Origin: Peribacillus loiseleuriae
GTDB lineage: Bacteria > Bacillota > Bacilli > Bacillales > DSM-1321
Reading direction: 5' to 3'
Assembly (NCBI RefSeq): GCF_001183985.1
Contig: NZ_LFZW01000001.1
Coordinates: 768,323 to 832,322 of the forward strand
Length of the DNA: 64,000 nt
The translations under genes and the position numbers were made by a program. How positions within the stretch are numbered: position 1 is the first letter of the stretch; every line of letters starts with the position of its first letter. The notes below the pieces were generated by a model. The model ran no database searches. It was not told the DNA's origin and saw only the letters and a list, made by a program, of their open reading frames with translations. Shown one piece after another: positions 9,546-17,905 of this stretch.

Positions 9546-9599
9546 ATATAATAATTCTAATTACATATTAATTATTATATAATATTTACTTGTTGTCAA
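9546..9599 (-). promoter_or_regulatory. ahpC promoter region with PerR-like box
   Basis: ATATAATAATTCTAA at 9546-9560 matches the PerR consensus TTATAATNATTATAA at 12 of 14 fixed positions. On the minus strand a TTGACA (9599-9594) lies about 34 bases upstream of the box, so the box would overlap the transcription start region of ahpC. PerR control of ahpCF is well established in Bacillus. The precise -10 is ambiguous because the sequence is almost pure AT. Confidence 0.65.
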
Positions 9600-9830
9600 C
9601 AATAAGACTCAACTTTATCATGCCTTTATTATTATAGCCATTGCGAATCGATACTGGTAGTACATATGGAATGATTAGCCTAGTCCTAAAGGGATATAAA
9701 ATGATTTGGTAGAATAATTTAAATTTTCAATTATCGTTAACCTTTCTCAATTAAAAAGGGAGAAGGGGACAGATACCTTTAAGCGTAGACAGTGAGATAA
9801 TGGGCCAGAAGCTTAGGTTGAAGGGATTGA

Positions 9831-10001
9831 ACTTCGAAAGACTCGGATGAGGGGGTTAATGTTTTGGACAATGCAGAAAGCGACATTTCTGTATCATTTT
9901 GGCGAGATACTAGAAACCTTTCCAAAGTCGGTGACCATGGCACGTTAGACATTGATATATTGCGGGAACTCGGGAGGCCCTATCAGGTCTTTTCAATTTG
10001 A
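9831..10001 (+). pseudogene. Orphan 3' gene fragment, unidentified
   Basis: An open frame of 56 codons without a usable start. It has protein-like composition (for example ISVSFWRDTRNLSKVGDHG and ELGRPYQVFSI) and ends at TGA 9999. It looks like the tail of a lost gene, next to a REPIN-like repeat and a GGGACAG relic (9764-9770). The family was not recognised. The rest of 9600-10050 shows nothing else I can support. Confidence 0.35.
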
Positions 10002-10052
10002 AGAGTATGGTGTACAAGCGATACAAAGCAAGGGAGCCAAATGCATGATAGG

Positions 10053-10263
10053 GAGGGGACAAGAAGACAGGTATCTTGTCCCTCCTGTATTTTCTAGAAC
10101 AGATATGGCTAATTTTTTCTTGTTATAGAACTCTCTAACAAACGATTTGACTACGACCTTTTGACTTGTGGGATAGTATGGGGTTGATGCACCTTTTGTT
10201 ATCCTTAAACTTGTTCATCTAGGAAATGTTAAGCAGGGACATGGGGCCTGTCCCTGTGTCTCT
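10053..10263 (+). repeat. REPIN-like repeat, copy 2
   Basis: The second copy of the element at 3574-3791, in the same orientation, with about 90% identity by eye. Here both terminal palindromes are better kept: GGGACAAGAAGACAGG with TATCTTGTCCC on the left, and GGGACATGGGGCCTGTCCC on the right. Confidence 0.75.
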
Positions 10264-10268
10264 TATAA

Positions 10269-10636
10269 CTATTTAAAAACCGGAGTCTTTTTCAGTACAG
10301 CACAAACTGGAATGGCCTCTTTCCCTACAACCTTTTGAAGGATGTTGTAGGGAAAGAGGCCACTGGTACAATCCAACTACTAAATAGAACACCCTCACAA
10401 ATGTAATAACCAGCTGACATAAAAGGAACCGAAATGATAGTAGCGAATATGAAACCAATACTTCTTCCGTTTCTGTCTTTCGACCAGGCGATTGTCCCAA
10501 CTATATATCCTTGCAAGCCGCGAGTTAAAATAGTGAACGGTGCCCAAAATGTCCAACCAGAGATTAAGTCAAATACCCCCATCCCAACGGCATCAGCGAT
10601 GGCGCCTTTTTTAGGTCCAAATAAGAACCGTTCTTC
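10269..10636 (-). pseudogene. Remnant of an ECF transporter S component
   Basis: Directly after the TGA of the L,D-transpeptidase, and in the same frame, the minus strand continues as FGPKKGAIADAVGMG and then a WAPFTILTRGLQG stretch. These are typical of vitamin-uptake ECF S components. Roughly the first 40-50 residues of such a protein are missing. Near 10325 the frame stops, but the +1 frame continues with PYNILQKVVG, the usual S-component C-terminus, to a TAG at 10271-10269. One lost base in a C run explains the shift. The gene is thus truncated at the 5' end and frameshifted. Confidence 0.7.
10313..10362. repeat. Perfect 19-bp inverted repeat spanning the frameshift of the ECF remnant
   Basis: Arms 10313-10331 and 10344-10362 are exact reverse complements around a 12-base loop. 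No T-run follows on either strand, so it is not a standard terminator. It coincides with the frameshifted 3' end of the S-component remnant. Confidence 0.85.
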
Positions 10637-12079
10637 TCAATAAATAACAACTGGGTCGTATGTACTGAGATTATCGTACACGGTTTTCATAATACTAGGG
10701 GGTGTGTTGACACATCCGCCCGAACCTGCCGTAAGATAGGCATTACTTGCCCAGTTATTCCGCCAGCTGGCATCGTGGAACCCTTGTCCGCTGTTTGTAA
10801 ACGGAGCCCAGTAATTTACCTTAACTGAATAATCGGGTTTACCTACTGCACTGCCCGTGAGTGTGTACGGTGATCGTTTATAGAGGATATACCACACTCC
10901 AGGTGATGTATCTTCATTGGTGCTGTGTTTACCTGTAACCACATTGGTTGTGACTACTAATTGTCCATTTTTATAAATCCAAATACGCTGTTCCGCAATT
11001 GACACTTCAGCATACGTGTCGCCAATGCCATTATTCGTTGTAGTTTCATAGCCGATGCCTTCATTGCTCCAGCCTTTTCCGTAAATATTAGAAGCAGGAA
11101 TCGACTTCTCTCCATTTTCAAAAGCTTTCTGAATCCGTGCTGTTTCTTTTTCAACATTTAATGCCCAGCCATAGCCTTGCCCTTGTACCGAAATGACCGA
11201 GCCTGAATGGGTCTTAAATGTGAAATCTTTATTTAATGTTGATTGAGAACTATTCATTTCATCAATCTTGTTCTTAATGTCACTTACTGTGATTGTAACC
11301 TTCATATCTTTTGACACAGAGGCATTTTTAATTAATTCACTGGCTTTTAAAGTATACACTTTGTCCTGTACCTTATAATCAACTGTTCGTTGAAGGAGAT
11401 CCTGCAGCATTTTCTCCTTGTCTTTTATAATGGGACTGTCCGCTTTGATTGGTTTTATATACATGGGTTTCAGATGGATATCACTAGTATATCCCTGTTT
11501 GTCATAATCCTTTAATAGACTGGCGATATCATATTGTTTTCCATTCATACTTTTGGAGATGACAATTTTACCCTGTTCCAAATACGCCTCTGCATCTTGG
11601 GGTGCATTTAAGCTCTTATTCATTAATAGGAGCCTCTCATCTACTTGTTTTTTCATCGTATAGCTTCGAAATTGATCCGTCTTTTTGGGTAATAATGAAT
11701 AATTTTTTACCTTTGAGGAAGGAAAAAATGTCCACTGGCTTTTTAATAATTTCTTAACTTCAGGCAGATCTTTATCCGTAAATCCCGTCTGTGTATCTTT
11801 TTCATCCAAAATTTGTTGTTTTCCGACATAGACTCTGTTTTTTAATGTAGATGTTTTTAATTTCTTTATTGCCTGATCAGCAGACAGTCCACCGACTTTT
11901 GTGTTATTAATTGTAATTTGCGAATTGAACCGGATTGTCTGATAATAGCTAATTCCCGCAAATAGGAGTGCAATAATACTGATAATTCCAATTACAATAA
12001 AATTCCGGCTTGCAAGCCGGTTGAATCGGTTACCCCGTTCTTTATCAATTTCTTCAACAGTTGCGTTTACCGTACTCAT
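10637..12079 (-). CDS. Membrane-anchored L,D-transpeptidase (YkuD domain)
   Basis: A 480-residue cell-wall enzyme. A basic cytoplasmic N-terminus is followed by one membrane helix (about residues 28-45) and a long extracytoplasmic region resembling the PG_binding_4 repeats found in front of YkuD domains. The C-terminal YkuD domain carries the catalytic signature in GSGGCVNTPP; the cysteine is 24 residues before the end, and a conserved upstream GFHDASW block contains the histidine. Such enzymes make 3-3 peptidoglycan cross-links or attach proteins. The SD GGAGGG is only two bases from the first ATG (12085) but seven from the second, so start 12079 is preferred. The gene runs in frame into the ECF remnant after its stop. 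Confidence 0.9.
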   Translation of the reverse strand: MSTVNATVEEIDKERGNRFNRLASRNFIVIGIISIIALLFAGISYYQTIRFNSQITINNTKVGGLSADQAIKKLKTSTLKNRVYVGKQQILDEKDTQTGFTDKDLPEVKKLLKSQWTFFPSSKVKNYSLLPKKTDQFRSYTMKKQVDERLLLMNKSLNAPQDAEAYLEQGKIVISKSMNGKQYDIASLLKDYDKQGYTSDIHLKPMYIKPIKADSPIIKDKEKMLQDLLQRTVDYKVQDKVYTLKASELIKNASVSKDMKVTITVSDIKNKIDEMNSSQSTLNKDFTFKTHSGSVISVQGQGYGWALNVEKETARIQKAFENGEKSIPASNIYGKGWSNEGIGYETTTNNGIGDTYAEVSIAEQRIWIYKNGQLVVTTNVVTGKHSTNEDTSPGVWYILYKRSPYTLTGSAVGKPDYSVKVNYWAPFTNSGQGFHDASWRNNWASNAYLTAGSGGCVNTPPSIMKTVYDNLSTYDPVVIY

Positions 12080-12085
12080 AGACAT

Positions 12086-12436
12086 TCCCTCCGCTAATTG
12101 GTTACCCAGCTATCAACGTCCTCTAACTTTAAACTTGTGGATTTTTATTAAAGGCTTTTGATTAGTTTACCTTACTCTTAAATTATTACTACCATTCTAC
12201 TAGATTGTATGGGGTGAAGATTGTCATAATTTGTATAAGAGTGAAATTTTTTGTTCTGTCCCTATGTCCCTTTTAAGTAAAAATTCAATGCGTTTAAATC
12301 ATTCTTTTTGTCCATCAATTCATGTATTTCTAACAATCTAATCAGTTTAGATTAATAGTAGGTTTCTAAATAGTCCATAATATAAAAAGTAATATCAGGG
12401 AAATATAATCAGTAATGCCGGCTTAAAGGGGACAAG
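12086..12436. other. Intergenic region with no assigned gene
   Basis: AT-rich spacer between divergent genes. It contains a short GGGACATAGGGACAG-type relic (reverse strand near 12255-12272) of the REP family seen elsewhere. I see no conserved open frame; promoters for both flanking genes presumably lie here but no convincing pair stands out. Confidence 0.4.
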
Positions 12437-12439
12437 TTG

Positions 12440-12900
12440 ATGAAGAAAATAATACTATTGATTTTACCGGTATTCAGGATTTTAAATCTTTCCCAGATAT
12501 TTGTATACGCTGACGGTGAACAAAATAAAGAGTTCATACAAATTGTTAAGGAGTTTATACCGTCAAATTCATTACTAGTAAGTCCTGAAATCCCTTTGTC
12601 AACACAACCAATTCAACAATATGACTTTAACCAAGATGGCCAGAAATCATCATTACTTATGAAATAAAAGCAAAAGAACAGTCTTCTCCTTCTCAGTACG
12701 GGGTCATTTTATTAAAAAAGGAGAAGAAAAGTTGGATAAAAGTTTGGGAGACAAAAAGAGAAGCAGTAGGGTTGCACTTTTCAGGTTTCGCAGATATTAC
12801 TGGTGATGGAATAAATGAATATTTATTCGGTTGGACAATTGGTGCTTCAGCAGGAAACCAACTTGAAATTTTTCAGTGGAATGATCGTTCATTTAAATAG
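12440..12900 (+). pseudogene. Frameshifted exported FG-GAP-like protein
   Basis: The first frame (ATG 12440, SD AAAGGGG) encodes a signal peptide and about 70 residues, reaching DFNQDGQ, then stops at 12667. The next frame continues without a break in sense: PEIIITYEIKAKEQSS, then GFADITGDGINEYLFG, to TAG 12898. The calcium-loop-like motifs DFNQDGQ and DITGDGINE are typical of FG-GAP/VCBS-type secreted proteins. A one-base loss near 12640 explains the break. It could be a real inactivation or a sequencing error. Function is unknown. Confidence 0.6.
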
Positions 12901-13185
12901 AGAAGTTTCAAATCCCTCCAGACCAATTGTTGAATGATGCTTATTTTGGCAATATAGTTAGCTTTGATGTGATTGATCATTACACTTTCGGGTGATCATC
13001 AACTTATTGAGTAAGTGGGAAGAGATAGTAAACACTGTATTTTAACACCGTACGAAGATGATCTGGTTTAGTAGAGAAGGTACTTCTTCAACTATTATTT
13101 ATACTTCAACAATCATCTAAGAGTACCCAGGTTAGTATCTGATGTGCTATATCCTTCGCTTCATTCTTACAATATATAAATAAAA

Positions 13186-13536
13186 TCAAGGTGTAAATCC
13201 AGAATATTGCTGAATTAACTGATACACTGCTACAGCAAAACCTAATAAACTTGCTTTCAATTTGGCCGGGTGGTTTTTCTTATTTGCAAACAGGTAAATC
13301 AATACAATGACAAACCCTAAAGGGAACAACAATTGGAATAAGCTGTCATTTTCTTTGAAATGTGTATAAAGGGGTGTAATGTATGTGCTAATTAAAAAAT
13401 AAAGAAAAACAGTAAAACGTCGAACTTCTAATTCTTTGCTCCATCTATATAGCAAAAAAATGATTACTAAAGAAATGCCCGAGATAATCAAAGGTGGAAA
13501 TTGTATGGTTATATTTTGAAATTCCAATTGCAACAT
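13186..13536 (-). CDS. Small hypothetical membrane protein
   Basis: A 116-residue protein with about four hydrophobic segments (residues 13-32, 42-56, 68-84 and 92-108) separated by short charged loops. The SD AAAGGACTG lies upstream of the ATG. I do not recognise the family, and no neighbour gives a clue. The regular alternation of helices and charged turns makes a real gene likely. Confidence 0.65.
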   Translation of the reverse strand: MLQLEFQNITIQFPPLIISGISLVIIFLLYRWSKELEVRRFTVFLYFLISTYITPLYTHFKENDSLFQLLFPLGFVIVLIYLFANKKNHPAKLKASLLGFAVAVYQLIQQYSGFTP

Positions 13537-13660
13537 AAATCAGTCCTTTCTTCATGGACATCGAACACCTATGATCCCAACTAATATTGATATTTATATT
13601 AAGTTTAATATCGATTTTGGTAAAATTAGGTAAAAAATCGGCGTATTTTTAAGGAGTTGT

Positions 13661-13810
13661 ATGTTGGAACAAAGATGCCATCAATGGATGGATAGTGGAA
13701 GACTGAGGGAGTTTGTTAATTCAAGTTTTTTGTTATGTAATGGAGGGATTTTACAACAAGTTGGTGCGGTTTATTTATCTAGAGAACTAAAGAAGACTTT
13801 GAACAATTAG
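13661..13810 (+). CDS. Possible small protein, 49 residues
   Basis: ATG 13661 is preceded by AAGGAG four bases upstream. The frame encodes a 49-residue soluble peptide beginning MLEQRCHQWMDSGR and ends 18 bases before a strong terminator. SD, frame and terminator together make a complete tiny transcription unit. It could equally be the remnant of a longer gene. No family recognised. Confidence 0.4.
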   Translation: MLEQRCHQWMDSGRLREFVNSSFLLCNGGILQQVGAVYLSRELKKTLNN

Positions 13811-13828
13811 AAAAACTGATTGAACAGG

Positions 13829-13856
13829 GGAGTTGTCATACAACTCCTATTTTTTT
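13829..13856 (+). terminator. Rho-independent terminator
   Basis: GGAGTTGT and ACAACTCC pair perfectly around CAT, and a T-rich run follows (TATTTTTTT). It lies between the small open frame and the UvrA-like gene. Confidence 0.85.
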
Positions 13857-13867
13857 ATGGTGATGGT

Positions 13868-13895
13868 GGGACAAGTTACCTGTCCTTATGTCCCC
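13868..13895. repeat. REP-type palindrome relic
   Basis: GGGACAAGTTACCTGTCC followed by TTATGTCCCC. This resembles the ends of the REPIN-like repeats at 3574 and 10053. Its position shows that the open frame upstream of ATG 13949 is not part of the UvrA-like protein. Confidence 0.5.
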
Positions 13896-13948
13896 TTGGT
13901 TGTGCTAACATAGAAAGACTAAATTTAGAGAATGGAGAGGATATCACG

Positions 13949-16900
13949 ATGAAAGTAAATCAATTAATTGCGAACAATATTAACAAATTAGATGCAGTAC
14001 TACCAGTAGATAAATCGTTAGGAATTGCTGGTTTGTCTGGATCTGGTAAAACAACTTTTTGTCAAACCATTGGTGAAGAATCCAAGAAGCGTCTCGTTTC
14101 CTTATTGCCAAAGGCTGAATATCAGTATTTATTTCCTAATATTATGGAAACCAATTTCAGTGCCATCAAGATGGAAGGAATGCCTTTAGTCCTGTTTCTC
14201 GGAAAATTAGCCATTTCTTCCAATCCACGTTCAACGATTGGCACCCATACGGGCGTTTTTAAAGAGCTCCGCGTGCGGCTTGCTGAAACATTTAATCTTT
14301 CTCCAGAAGTGTTTTCATTTAATAATGAATTAGGCTGGTGTCCTAAGTGTAAAGGACGCGGTACTACCCAAAATGTCGAATGTAAAAAGTGTGAGGGCAA
14401 GCGCTATAATCCAGAAGTTGAGCAATATCAGATAGAATTATTGGATCAACCACATAGTATTTCCGATATCAACAACTTAAACATTGAATCGATTCTTTCC
14501 CTTGCAGAAGAATTACATATTAGTGAAGCGAAACAACATATACTTAAAAATATAATCAATATGAATATTGGTTACTTAACATTAAATCGCATTATGGGTA
14601 CATTGTCAGGTGGAGAATTAACACGACTTTACTTGGCAGAATTCATGGCAGCAAGTGAAAATACCGTTATTATTATTGATGAAATCTCCGTGGGTCTTGA
14701 TCACCAAACACTATTGCAAATTTTAGAACAGATTAAACAATTGGGGTATAAGAATCAAATTTGGCTCATTGATCATTCAGACACAGTGCTCGATACAACG
14801 GATGAGCAATTGTTCTTTGGACCTGGCAGTGGAAAATATGGCGGAAAAATTGTTGAAGAATCACCACGTCCAAAACCAATCACTTGGGAACGAAATCAGG
14901 CAATGCCAACAGAATACTATCAATTTCATGATCTATATTGCCGTAATATTCAAATGGCTGAAATTCAGATTCCCCAAAATAGACTTGTGACCGTTACGGG
15001 TGAGTCTGGATGTGGTAAATCTACACTTGTCAATGAATGTATAGCCAAAGATTTTCTGAAGCGATATTCAAAAGATAAACTAGTTATGGTAGGTCAAGAT
15101 CGAAACCAATCGATTACCAGTCGGTCAACCGTTGCGACTTTTCTTGATATTAAAAAGAAACTCACAAAATATAGTGAAGAGATTGATGATATTTTTCAGC
15201 GCTCAATTGAAGATATTATTGAAGAACTACCAAATCAAGACATCACCCATAAACGCTTGAGCTTATTGATCAAACTTGGACTGGGTTATTTGACGCTGGA
15301 AAGAAAAACACAGTCCTTATCAACGGGTGAATTTCAATGTGTCCATTTGGTTTCGGAGCTGTTTGTTAACTCAAGAAACCCGCATACGCTTTTTATTTTT
15401 GACGAGCCATCAAAAGGTTTATCACAAAATATTTTAAACCAATTCATTGATAGTATTAGGGACGTTTTGCAAGATGAATCTGTCTCAATGATAATGATTG
15501 AACATAATGCTTATATGCTAGAAAGCTCTGATTTTATTGTTGATTTTGGCAAAAGACAGCTTGCGCCTGTAGAACATCTTGATGTGGTCAGTCATGATGA
15601 TTTTTATCGTCAACAGAACAGTACGGATAGAGTTGCTCCATTGCAAATTTCTTCGACGATCAATCAACAAAATGGAATTAACTATTTAAAAGAAAATCAG
15701 ATTGCCTATTTTAAAAATGCAGAAAACGTCTATAAGGGCGGTATCTTAAAAAGCTTATCATCCATGGCCCGTTTGATTTATGGTGAATACGAATCTGACA
15801 CAATTGCTCCCATCATCGCCATTGATTTAGAAAGACATTTGTATAGTCAATATAGTTTTCTCTATGAAATAGGTGGATTGATCAACCATATTGTTGCGGC
15901 TCATCCAACCAATAAAGATACAAGAAGCTTCGATTTCTATAATCAAGAAAATCATTGTCCATACTGTTCGGGTCGCCGGGTGATTGAAAAATTTGATATA
16001 GATGTTGTGATTCAGGACAAAACCGTACCATTCTGGAATGGCCTATTACATCCAGACGTGATGGAGGTATTAAAACATTATCAATATCAGAGATTGCAAT
16101 TCCTTTTTGATGAGATAAAGAATGAACTCGGTCAAGATATTGGTAAAAGCTATCATGAGATGACAGAAGCAGAGAAGCATACCTTTTTATACGGGTATTG
16201 GGAAAAGTCATTCTATGATAAGGAGGCCAAGACACGGAGGACATGGGAGGGCTTTATTCTCATCCTTGGGCGTTATATGTCCATTTCGAAATCAATGATT
16301 AAAGAGCATATGAAAGCATCAAAAGAGATGATTACCTGTCCGATTTGTCAAGGATCCGTGCTAAACCATCATAAAAGATTAAAATTTGGTGATACGGATA
16401 TTCGAGAGATTATTCATCAGCCACTTGATCAAGTGATGAAAACAGTTGGGAAGTTACCGGAATTGGAAAAATTGAAAGCCGTTGTCGGCGGCGATATGGC
16501 TTTGGCGGAAGATGTCTCCCTGTTGCCTAGAGAAACACAAGTCGCTCTGAAAATGCTTGAACTGGAACAGGCAAGCTTTGCCCACTATGAAATGGTTTTA
16601 CAAAATGTCCTACCATTCTGGGGCAGTATTAGCGGCAATATCGAAGCGATCAGCATGAATAATCGGATCACTATCTGTGATTTTGCCAATATCACCGAAA
16701 CAAGAGAAACCATCATTGATAAGTATTTCACCAATGGAAAATACAAAAAACTAACGTATGTTTATGAAGCGCTTGGTTACAAAAAAATTGTCACCCAAAT
16801 AAATAAGATTAAAAAAAGTCATCCATGCCCATTCTGTAAAGGGAAGAAAGTCATTTCAGAAGATGGTCTCCATGACGGCGTGTATAAATTATCGGTACCA

Positions 16901-17119
16901 TGTGTGAGTTGTGATGCAAGTGGCATCAATGATGAAGGGCGTAAGGAAATCATCGATGGTATAGATGTGCAAACATGGCTAACTGGCAAAGTACGTGATG
17001 TTGTTGCTGAGAGCTTTAATCTTGAGACTGTTGTAGATATTCCAATTTTCAAGCGTATTCGTGAGTTGAATAAACGGGATATGATGGCGATTTATCAATG
17101 CGTTGAGCAAAACAATTAA
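13949..17119 (+). CDS. Divergent UvrA-like tandem ABC ATPase with zinc-finger C-terminal extension
   Basis: A cytosolic protein of 1056 residues related to excinuclease subunit A. The first half has Walker A GLSGSGKT (28-35), a CPKCKGRG...CKKCEGK zinc module, signature LSGGELTRL near 219 and Walker B VIIIDEIS near 240. The second half has Walker A GESGCGKST near 351, signature LSTGEFQC near 457 and Walker B LFIFDEPSKGL near 480. In true UvrA the second half ends the protein. Here another 500 residues follow, with Cys670/Cys673 (CPYCSGRR), a CPICQG near 797 and a CPFCKGKK...CVSCDASG module from 960. It is not the housekeeping UvrA: no uvrB is adjacent and the UvrB-binding region appears missing. 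ATG 13949 has GGAGAGG upstream. It may protect DNA against a specific lesion or compound. Confidence 0.85.
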   Translation: MKVNQLIANNINKLDAVLPVDKSLGIAGLSGSGKTTFCQTIGEESKKRLVSLLPKAEYQYLFPNIMETNFSAIKMEGMPLVLFLGKLAISSNPRSTIGTHTGVFKELRVRLAETFNLSPEVFSFNNELGWCPKCKGRGTTQNVECKKCEGKRYNPEVEQYQIELLDQPHSISDINNLNIESILSLAEELHISEAKQHILKNIINMNIGYLTLNRIMGTLSGGELTRLYLAEFMAASENTVIIIDEISVGLDHQTLLQILEQIKQLGYKNQIWLIDHSDTVLDTTDEQLFFGPGSGKYGGKIVEESPRPKPITWERNQAMPTEYYQFHDLYCRNIQMAEIQIPQNRLVTVTGESGCGKSTLVNECIAKDFLKRYSKDKLVMVGQDRNQSITSRSTVATFLDIKKKLTKYSEEIDDIFQRSIEDIIEELPNQDITHKRLSLLIKLGLGYLTLERKTQSLSTGEFQCVHLVSELFVNSRNPHTLFIFDEPSKGLSQNILNQFIDSIRDVLQDESVSMIMIEHNAYMLESSDFIVDFGKRQLAPVEHLDVVSHDDFYRQQNSTDRVAPLQISSTINQQNGINYLKENQIAYFKNAENVYKGGILKSLSSMARLIYGEYESDTIAPIIAIDLERHLYSQYSFLYEIGGLINHIVAAHPTNKDTRSFDFYNQENHCPYCSGRRVIEKFDIDVVIQDKTVPFWNGLLHPDVMEVLKHYQYQRLQFLFDEIKNELGQDIGKSYHEMTEAEKHTFLYGYWEKSFYDKEAKTRRTWEGFILILGRYMSISKSMIKEHMKASKEMITCPICQGSVLNHHKRLKFGDTDIREIIHQPLDQVMKTVGKLPELEKLKAVVGGDMALAEDVSLLPRETQVALKMLELEQASFAHYEMVLQNVLPFWGSISGNIEAISMNNRITICDFANITETRETIIDKYFTNGKYKKLTYVYEALGYKKIVTQINKIKKSHPCPFCKGKKVISEDGLHDGVYKLSVPCVSCDASGINDEGRKEIIDGIDVQTWLTGKVRDVVAESFNLETVVDIPIFKRIRELNKRDMMAIYQCVEQNN

Positions 17120-17180
17120 AGTAGAAAGATTCATACCAGCCATATTTTAAAACAAAGCTAGATGTCAGCTAGTGATTATT

Positions 17181-17218
17181 ACTCATTTGCAATAATAAAT
17201 TGCAAATGAGTTTTTATG
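17181..17218 (+). terminator. Terminator of the UvrA-like gene
   Basis: ACTCATTTGCAA pairs perfectly with TTGCAAATGAGT around a seven-base loop, followed by TTTTTAT. Confidence 0.9.
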
Positions 17219-17420
17219 CTATTCTGAGGCGGATCTTGTTGGTGTAAAAGAATATCTTGTACGGGTGTTTTTAACGTTATATTTATATATCATTCTATTC
17301 GTAAGCGTTTTTCTTGAATTTGCTGATTTCTAGGGTTAGTAATGGATAAATTTTAAATTGACATCGCAATATTTATAATTATATAATAATTGTAATGAAT
17401 AAATACACCTCGCTTTTTAT

Positions 17421-17610
17421 AATTGTGAGGTAGAGGCGCGATATTTATTAGTGCTTAGTGGAGTCCGAGAAGACGAAGAAGCTATGCAGAAGGAAATGTC
17501 GCCGAAGTATGTAATGAGTTCTCGTCATTATGTGCTGGGTCTGTAATGAATAATTACAGGACTGTCTTAATAAGTTTCCCGATTTATTAAGATGTGCTAT
17601 CTCTCAGAAG
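17421..17610 (+). ncRNA. Lysine riboswitch (L-box)
   Basis: The conserved L-box landmarks appear in order: GAGGTAGAGGCGCGA at 17427, GTGGAGTCCGAGAAGACGAAG, GAAGGAAATGTCGCCGAAG, GCTGGGTCTGT and ACAGGACTGTC as the two arms of one helix, then GTGCTATCTC closing against the 5' end. This aptamer binds lysine and controls lysine synthesis or transport genes in Bacillota. A terminator at 17699-17736 would be its expression platform. The regulated genes here would be the hydrolase at 17906 and the permease at 18639. Confidence 0.93.
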
Positions 17611-17634
17611 AGATAAAAGGGTGAGGAATTTGGA

Positions 17635-17679
17635 ATGGCTACATCGATTTCCGGGTTCTTTCTCGGAGAAGGTATATAG
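17635..17679 (+). CDS. Possible leader peptide inside the riboswitch leader
   Basis: Fourteen codons (MATSISGFFLGEGI) start at ATG 17635 with GGTGAGG eight bases upstream and end at TAG 17677, between the aptamer and the terminator. Its translation could affect folding of the expression platform. It contains no lysine codon, so classical attenuation by lysyl-tRNA is not suggested. Could be chance. Confidence 0.25.
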   Translation: MATSISGFFLGEGI

Positions 17680-17698
17680 TCTTTTTTTATTGCCTTTA

Positions 17699-17736
17699 AG
17701 AGATTCCTTTAGCATATAGGGGGATCTCTTTTTTTT
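17699..17736 (+). terminator. Riboswitch-controlled terminator
   Basis: AGAGATTCC pairs with GGATCTCT and a run of eight T follows. It lies 90 bases after the lysine aptamer, the usual place for an L-box terminator. Confidence 0.85.
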
Positions 17737-17742
17737 GTGGAA

Positions 17743-17850
17743 AAGGGGCGGGGCTTTAAAAAATCAGCTCCGCACCACCACCTTCATAAGGTAATACAAT
17801 TTTTAGAACCTTTTTCATCGTTTAAGTTAGGATCAGGTGCTCACGAATGT
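17743..17850 (-). repeat. Dispersed repeat family, copy C
   Basis: On the minus strand this carries GGTGGTGCGGAGCTGATTTT, matching copy D (26370-26480) over about 100 bases, including the shared GGTGCTCA segment at the other end. One frame reads LPYEGGGAELIF then a stop; copy D has SPNEDGGAELILRSPA in the same place. It sits between the riboswitch terminator and the hydrolase gene, so it seems to have landed in the leader of that operon. Confidence 0.6.
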
Positions 17851-17905
17851 TTTGCATTGAAAAAAATGAATATAGCTTGTATAGGCTACTATGGAGGAAA
17901 TGATG

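Noticed and set aside
10273..10500. 75-codon leftward frame overlapping the ECF remnant
   Set aside because: It is a shifted reading of the S-component remnant; the two other frames carry the recognisable S-component sequence.
13820..13948. N-terminal extension of the UvrA-like frame
   Set aside because: It crosses a terminator stem and a REP palindrome and has no SD; ATG 13949 has GGAGAGG.
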